A DNA stretch of 64,000 nucleotides from Lophius americanus. Its lineage: Eukaryota > Chordata > Actinopteri > Lophiiformes > Lophiidae. The notes below the pieces were generated by a model, which saw nothing but the letters and a program-made list of their open reading frames with translations, was not told the DNA's origin and searched no databases. The stretch spans positions 1,789,501 to 1,853,500 of the forward strand of contig JBBDHG010000134.1 of assembly GCA_037951165.1 (NCBI GenBank). Reading direction: 5' to 3'. Positions 58,460-64,000 of the stretch are shown here, one piece after another. Within the stretch, counting starts at the first letter, position 1, and every line of letters begins with the position of its first letter. The position numbers and the translations under genes were made by a program.

Positions 58460-59335
58460 TTTATTATAACTTTGGGTGGAGTAGTTTTATGTTGGATGAA
58501 AGGACGTAGCCACTGGCTCCTAAGTCTGGAGTGGAGTGCCTCGGATGATTGCAGGTGGCGCTGACAGTATCTGAAGTGGGTCGTCCACTCACCTCAGCCC
58601 CCTGGAGAACACTGGGACTGGGCCAAAGTGGAGGGGAGGGGGAGTCCTGCTGAGATGTGGAGTCTGTTCTGGAGGTAATGGGCAGAAGGGAAAAAGAGCC
58701 TTGCCTGTGGCATGGCACAAAATGAATTACAGCCATCTTTCTGCTCCTCTGCCTCGCAGTCAGAGGAGAGTCTGGACGGCCAGATAACAAGGGCACAGAA
58801 CCACAAACCCAAACGAAAATGGAGAACGGCCCAAGAAGAAAAAAAAGGGCAACTGTCTGGTCGAGTTAATATCATGTCATTTATGATGATTTGGCTGAAC
58901 GTGTGATGAGGTCATTCCTTTTTTTTTCGATGTGTGTTAATGTATCGGCGGCCCGGACTGAAGCAGGGTGCCGGTGATGACTGGAACATTTTCTTTTTAT
59001 TTCCCAGCTCCCACTCCTCTCGTTCAGGGTAACAGGATGAGTCTGTTTTTCCAGCAGTGTATTACAACACTGGGATGGGAGTGATAAGCTAAAAATGCTC
59101 CCCGAAGCCGACAGAGCGAGATGATAGCCCTTCACAGAGAGATCAAGTAAATAAATGACACATCCTCCAAGTTATTTTGCTACTTCCTGTCTTGACGTGT
59201 CAGGGGAAAATATGAGTAATAAATCATTGATCTACAAAACAACTCGTCACCTGTATTTTACAGACCAGCTTTCACGTGCATCAGTGGGCTATTTTGTCAT
59301 TTTGTCCTTTCCGCTGTACATGTGCACATATTTAT
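58460..59335. other. Unique DNA, no gene seen
   Basis: GC-richer at 58500-58800, with overlapping 110- and 93-codon minus frames and a 64-codon plus frame. None has a recognisable domain. Confidence 0.35.
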
Positions 59336-59530
59336 CCAGCAACTTCAGTCTGTGTTGAGCTAAGTAGTTTCCCATAAACATGATTTAAATGTTTCCTCGG
59401 GGATCAATAATCCTCCAACATGAATCTGTGGCTCTTTGATGCCTGTTTGCTCTGCATGGCTGTCTTCTCCTCCTGCCCACCGGCTTTGTATGTTGTGGTT
59501 ACCGTGGTCAGGATGAGGATGTAAGAGGAT
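59336..59530. promoter_or_regulatory. Candidate conserved non-coding stretch
   Basis: Unique sequence with CATGATTTAAATG, GATCAATAATCC and TCTTTGATGCC words. Assignment by texture only. Confidence 0.22.
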
Positions 59531-60530
59531 CCGTCCAATCTTAGGAGGGTCTTGAAGAGGAAGCTCTATCTAATACAGACGATCAAGGAACCCAGCGGGA
59601 AAAGGATGTTAATGTTACGTCAGAAAGACATCGGGTTTTAGTTTGGCATCGACGTTGGACAGACGTTGGACAGAGGTTGGACGTCCAACATCCGTGCTTT
59701 TTTTTTTTTGCGGGGTCAGCTGGACGATGCCAAACAAATGGCCAAGTGCATCGCAACCATTCACACCTACAGGCAGTGCATGTCAACTCCAAAATCTAAA
59801 CACATATTCGTGTCAATGTGCATTTATCTTCAAAAGTCTTTGGGCCATAATTGATCCACTGTTGGTCGGAATTAGTCTAAATTAGTTGCATATGAATCGA
59901 CTTGAGGATTTCCATTTTCTAGACATCATGTTTTACTTAAATATTTCATATTCTACTCACTAGTACTTCTGTTAAGTTATTGACCTGTTCTTTCCTGGAC
60001 CCAAATGGGCAGAACTCAAAACACCCTGAAGCCAGGTAAAAGTAGAACAAAAATGTTTCCATGAAAAAATGAATCCAGAGCAGACAGCTGGGCAGATCCG
60101 AGTCTTCAGAGACCGGAGAGGATTGATACCAGAGGAGGCAAGAAATACCGGGTGTTCAAAATCCAATAACAGGTTTGTCAAAATACTGTTGAGGAGGAGT
60201 GAGTAAGCCAACGATTAGTTACCACTAGGATAAACGGACTATCGAGCGAAGAATTGAGTGTAGAGCCGTTTTTTTTTTTGAAGCAGTCTTACCGTGTGAA
60301 GATGAAGCAGATTGGAACCAGGTGAGGAGAGAGTGACAGGTAGCCATGCCCCGGAAAGGGACAGACTGGGAGAGACAGACAACAAACATAGGGGATGAGG
60401 AGGACAATAGACACAGGAAGGAGAGGAAGACTTTCAAAAAAAAACACTGTGGACAATAACTTCACATTTAAGTTGATGCGTTCAATAAGGAGGACTGCTT
60501 TTACTACGTAGGGAATTGGGGACTTTCCGA
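59531..60530. other. Unique DNA, no gene seen
   Basis: 'ggacagacgttggacagagg' (59657) is a small internal tandem. 'gcaaccattcacacctacag' near 59753 may be a tiny fragment of the TCCATCCATCC repeat family. T-runs lie at 59698-59710 and 60269-60279. Confidence 0.35.
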
Positions 60531-60532
60531 AG

Positions 60533-60766
60533 GACACACCCATACGCTTAAATGTACGACGACACACCCATACGCTTAAATGTACGACACACCCATACGC
60601 TTAAATGTACGACACACCCATACGCTTAAATGTACCACACACCCATACGCTTAAATGTACCACACACCCATACGCTTAAATGTACGACACACCCATACGC
60701 TTAAATGTACGACACACCCATACGCTTAAATGTACGATGACACACCCATACGCTTAAATGTACGTA
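60533..60766. repeat. 25-bp minisatellite, 9 units
   Basis: Nine near-identical copies of a unit containing ACACCCATACGCTTAAATGT. Spacing is 25 bp except for two 28-bp units, after the first and eighth copies, with an extra 3 bases (GAC or GAT). One G/C variant is shared by two neighbouring units. The homogeneity points to recent expansion. Confidence 0.97.
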
Positions 60767-61240
60767 GCTTTTGCACTAATATTCATAATTTATTATATAA
60801 CACCTGGTACATTGAGTGTGTATAACACAATTGAAATGAGACATAAAATGTAAAACTAATTATATATATTGCACTAGTGTGTATTCTTAATTAAATGGGA
60901 TCTTATACATGTGTGTGAGTATATATTTCCCATTACTGCACACATTCACATGGTTGATGGAGGTGGTTTTATGCTCTCATTTTCCAATGCAAACTACTCT
61001 GGACGAGAGTATTTTTCTTTTTTGACAGAAAATAAGCTTCCTCTCCGAGAAACTAGGCGGAAATTCTTCTTTTTTTTCTTTCTTCCAGTGTGCAAATTCA
61101 ATTTAAGTCGGCAAAACTACAGAGAAGCAGTGAATCAGCAGAGACTTTCATCAAACCTGACTCTGTTTGAAAGGGATAGGACCAACCTCTGTGGGAGAGG
61201 AACGCAGAAAAATGGGTGCATAATTAGGTCAAAGCATTAG
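60767..61240. other. AT-rich DNA, no gene seen
   Basis: A 109-codon plus frame (60911-61240) has a Phe run from a T-rich tract and no recognisable domain. Confidence 0.4.
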
Positions 61241-62000
61241 CAAACTGTTGAGTTGCATTTTGATTCATCTCACCTTGGCCCGTTTGAACGTCTCACCTGC
61301 ATGCAAATGACTCCCTTTCTTTTCTATCTGGGAAGGAACAAAAAAACGACTTGAATTCATTGATGCCATTGTCTGCTGTTAGATACAATCAATCTGGTGA
61401 GTGCGTGGGGGAGCAGGATGAGGGGCCCGCGGAGATTAAACAGAAGCCTCGCCATGCTTGCTCCAAAAACAAAATAAATCCATTCATCCAATTAGATGCT
61501 GTGGAATATTAAAAGAAAAAAAACAAGTTGGAGCAGAGCTTGTCTAATAATTTACCCTCTATTTCAGTCTGAAGATCCTAATAGACTGGACCAGATTACA
61601 GACCACATCAAAGTCTGCAGGGCTCAAAAACAAACGGGTGACTGGGCGGCGCAGTATATTCAAGGAAAGCCGCATGTATGCAAAACTGGAAACACAGAAT
61701 CAGCAGCTCCTGCATTATGAATTCTTCAAACTTGAAGTGCTGCTCATTTGAAAGAAAATTGCCGAATTTACATTTCTGCCATGATTATCCATATTTTGTC
61801 CACCTGATTAATTTGGAGTCACTCGTTCGTGCAAAAGCCAGAAGACACAGTCTGCAACATTCCTCCTTTCTGCTACTTTCTTCCTCCCTTTGGATTAAAA
61901 TGACTTTAGCTGTTCAACTTTGATTAACGCCGAGTGCTGCCGCTGCCGAGCGACTCCCTCTGTTTGATGAATCTGGCCCTGTTTGTTTCGCCGCTCTTAC
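61241..62000. promoter_or_regulatory. Candidate conserved non-coding stretch with octamer
   Basis: An exact octamer ATGCAAAT (POU-type site) at 61301-61308, then unique blocks with CCAATTAGATGC near 61488 and CATGATTATCC near 61780. Frames of 74 and 81 codons show no domains. A regulatory role is inferred from motifs only. Confidence 0.3.
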
Positions 62001-62035
62001 TGGTGCGTGATGCATGACAGTGCCCCCCCCCCAAC

Positions 62036-62076
62036 ATACACACAACACACACACACACACACACACGCACACACAC
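62036..62076. repeat. (CA)n microsatellite, interrupted
   Basis: CA repeats with AACA and GCAC interruptions, preceded by a 10-base C run at 62023-62032. Confidence 0.95.
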
Positions 62077-62850
62077 TGCTTTATTCCAAACGAGGGTACA
62101 AAGCACCTCAAAACCTCGTGGAAGAGAAAGGAGGGCACAAAGAAAAATGCCACATTTTTGTAGTGGCAGAAAAGTGGTTTGCTGTGGCCACCCGTATTCA
62201 ATGTCCTGCATGTTACATGTAGAAAAAACCCACCATTAAACCTGCAGGTGGATTGCATCTGGTGACCTTGCAAACATCAGATTTGCCTCTTCTCTCCTTT
62301 GAGCTTTTTATTTTATTTCACGCAGATGCAGTTTGGGGGAAACACTGGTCATAACTCGACTGATTAAACAAACTCATGAAAGTACAATCTCAAGGTGAAT
62401 TAATACTTTCAGAGATTGATTATGTTTCAGCTGCAAAATGCGAACGGCAAAAAAAAACAGAAGCAAAGTCAAGCCAATCTTAGTCGTTATAAAGGCCTCA
62501 AATGAATCCTCACACTCTACTGTCATAGCTTTTTCAAGCTTGTTCGGCTTTTCATATATCAGGGATACTGGGATACCATCGCTTGGAAAATGGATGTGAC
62601 CTCGGCCAGGGAAACAGGTCAACTGATGTGATATGAAGTCTATTCCCATGATAAATCTGCTGAAATAATCCGCTTTCATATGCTCAGAGAATGCTTTGAT
62701 GTCATCTGCTCCGGCTTTAATGTCATCAACGTAGCCAAGAGGAAAAAATTACATCCATAATCAGAAGACCCAATAGTCCTCTACACCATGATTACGATAA
62801 TCTGCAATGTAACCACCAGGATGGGCTTTGTGAAGTGTGATTTATGTGCC
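62077..62850. other. Unique DNA, no gene seen
   Basis: The 101-codon minus frame at 62374-62679 has no recognisable domain. Confidence 0.4.
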
Positions 62851-62854
62851 CATC

Positions 62855-62890
62855 GCCGAAAAACGCGATATTTCATATCGCGTTTTCGGC
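62855..62890. repeat. 16-bp inverted repeat, one bulged base, 3-nt loop
   Basis: GCCGAAAAACGCGATAT (62855-62871) pairs with ATATCGCGTTTTCGGC (62875-62890), with one extra A in the left arm. On the minus strand CTGATGA stands just upstream of the stem (62900-62894). Confidence 0.95.
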
Positions 62891-63675
62891 TACATCTTCA
62901 TCAGCCTTTTGACAGGAGAATTCTTGTTCTGGTCAGACACTCCTTATTGCGATGGGTGAAAGGTGTCAAGAATATGAGAATATCTGCAGTCAGCTCATTT
63001 GGATAAGCTTTGAAAATTATCAGACAAACATAGATGGCGCCACAGACTGATGGAACAACAGGACAACAGGAGTCACTTAGAAGCTGTTTAAGGAGCTCTG
63101 CTGATCTATTTGTCACCATTTTGATATGTTTGGAATAATTGTACAGTTTTTTACACTTTTAATTTCCTGCTCAACTGTATTTTTAAGCTCATATAAACCT
63201 GTTTATAATATGACCCGGTGGTAAGAGAAGGGGGGCTATGATGGAGCCCTGGCAGACACCATGGGTCAAAGGGCACTGAGGAAGAGCCATTGAAAAAGTC
63301 AAATCCGATTAAGACATTTTGGGGGGGAATTTATAGCATTATACATAATTATGTGATTTGTTTCAACCAAAAATAGTCCGACAAAGAGCCAATAGTTGTA
63401 CGCCACCGTATCAGCTTTCTCTTTAAGTTCACTGTGTAGTCCCCTGAGGTTAACACATACAGCTGTGGCAGGCTTGTTCTTCACTTTCACATCCTTGTCC
63501 TACAACCTCTTGGCAGATTGCAATCAGTAGAATCTCAATGCTGCTGAGCTTACGCATCAAGGTATCAATTCCTCATCCAGGTTTTCAAGCTTTTCGTTGA
63601 CTTTGAATGGAATCATGCAAGCTGAAAAATGTACATTGTGTGTGGTGTGAACACACCTTAAGAGGGCGCAGCCAT
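62891..63675. other. Unassigned DNA, possibly an old retroelement
   Basis: Short minus frames (62901-63119 and 63299-63490) contain mixed, partly charged sequence. The continuous moderate-complexity text at 63200-63610 might derive from a coding relic, but I could not match it to a family. Confidence 0.2.
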
Positions 63676-63703
63676 CATGTTACCTACTTGAATAGGTAAC
63701 ATG
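63676..63703. repeat. Perfect 11-bp inverted repeat, 6-nt loop
   Basis: CATGTTACCTA (63676-63686) pairs with TAGGTAACATG (63693-63703); the loop is cttgaa. Confidence 0.95.
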
Positions 63704-64000
63704 AATCGACCCGAGAAGATCTATCTTTTATACGTTGTGTTTTACTCTAATAGCTCAAATTTGTCTCACTAGGTGGAGCTTTTAAGAAAAACACTGTTTT
63801 TTGGACATAACTTCTTAACAGTTGTTCCAATTTAGTCCAAATGTATTGCATACCAATGGACTACCCCCCACTGTTTTCCACCTATGTGATCAAATAAAAT
63901 ATACTTTAATAAATATATTTATGAAAATATCAAACGTTTAAAAAAAAATATGGTTGTGCTTATCTGGAGGATCCACATGACCTCTCAATAATGACGCATG
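63704..64000. other. AT-rich DNA to window edge
   Basis: No gene or repeat recognised. Confidence 0.45.

Noticed and set aside
1..64000. CRISPR array, operon, prokaryotic or phage genes
   Set aside because: Tandem repeats here are minisatellites without unique spacers, and the sequence is clearly vertebrate nuclear DNA.
1..64000. tRNA, rRNA or known microRNA genes
   Set aside because: I looked for common tRNA box patterns and for several well-known vertebrate microRNA seeds and saw none; the perfect hairpins do not resemble any microRNA I know and have loops too short for a typical precursor.

Overview
This window is nuclear DNA of a ray-finned (teleost) fish. The evidence is an AT-rich background, long (CA)n, (GA)n and (CT)n microsatellites, and relics of several interspersed repeat families that I know from teleost genomes: the 'TCCATCCATCC...CTTATCCC' repeat, three Tc1-like transposase lineages, L2-type LINE 3' tails ending in 'TGATTTGGCGCTATATAAATAAA', and small terminal-inverted-repeat elements including a hAT-like one starting 'GGCTACGTTCACACTGC'. 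These family assignments come from memory of the families, not from a search.

I find no intact protein-coding gene, no tRNA, no rRNA and no microRNA that I recognise. Most open frames are short, open on both strands, or run through simple repeats. The window reads as a gene desert or a very long intron.

The best sign of a host gene is a CpG-rich block at about 45.48-46.21 kb. It has GC-box-like and CCAAT sequences and, on the minus strand, a consensus splice donor (CAG|GTAGG) at 45756/45755. I read it tentatively as a promoter plus 5'-untranslated first exon of a minus-strand gene whose first intron would run through 1-45 kb. No coding exon was found to confirm this or to name the gene.

Layout. 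0-5 kb: repeats, two large (CA/GT) tracts in opposite orientation, and a unique, motif-rich stretch (3.4-4.4 kb) that looks like conserved non-coding DNA. 5-9.7 kb: unique DNA with a perfect hairpin at 8.0 kb, an unidentified GC-rich island at 9.1-9.45 kb and repeat tails. 10.1-11.05 kb: the best preserved Tc1-like element, inactivated. 11-21 kb: mostly unique DNA, a 568-bp inverted-repeat element at 14.25 kb, and a striking pair of adjacent perfect hairpins at 19.18-19.29 kb. 21-25 kb: a small Tc1-derived element, an L2-type LINE fragment, and two Tc1 relics of different subfamilies abutting at about 24.1 kb. 26-45 kb: unique DNA with candidate cis-regulatory stretches (27.4, 28.5, 32.1, 32.8, 33.4-34.07, 38.9-39.7, 43.0-43.5 kb) and few repeats. 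45.5-46.2 kb: CpG island. 46.4-64 kb: more transposon relics, four minisatellites, further candidate regulatory stretches and several short perfect hairpins.

Two window-wide patterns deserve follow-up. At least seven near-perfect inverted repeats with 3-8 nt loops are scattered through unique DNA and look like replication template-switch products. All six recognised copies of one retroposon-like repeat lie in + orientation, antisense to the putative minus-strand gene. I do not see an undescribed biological system.
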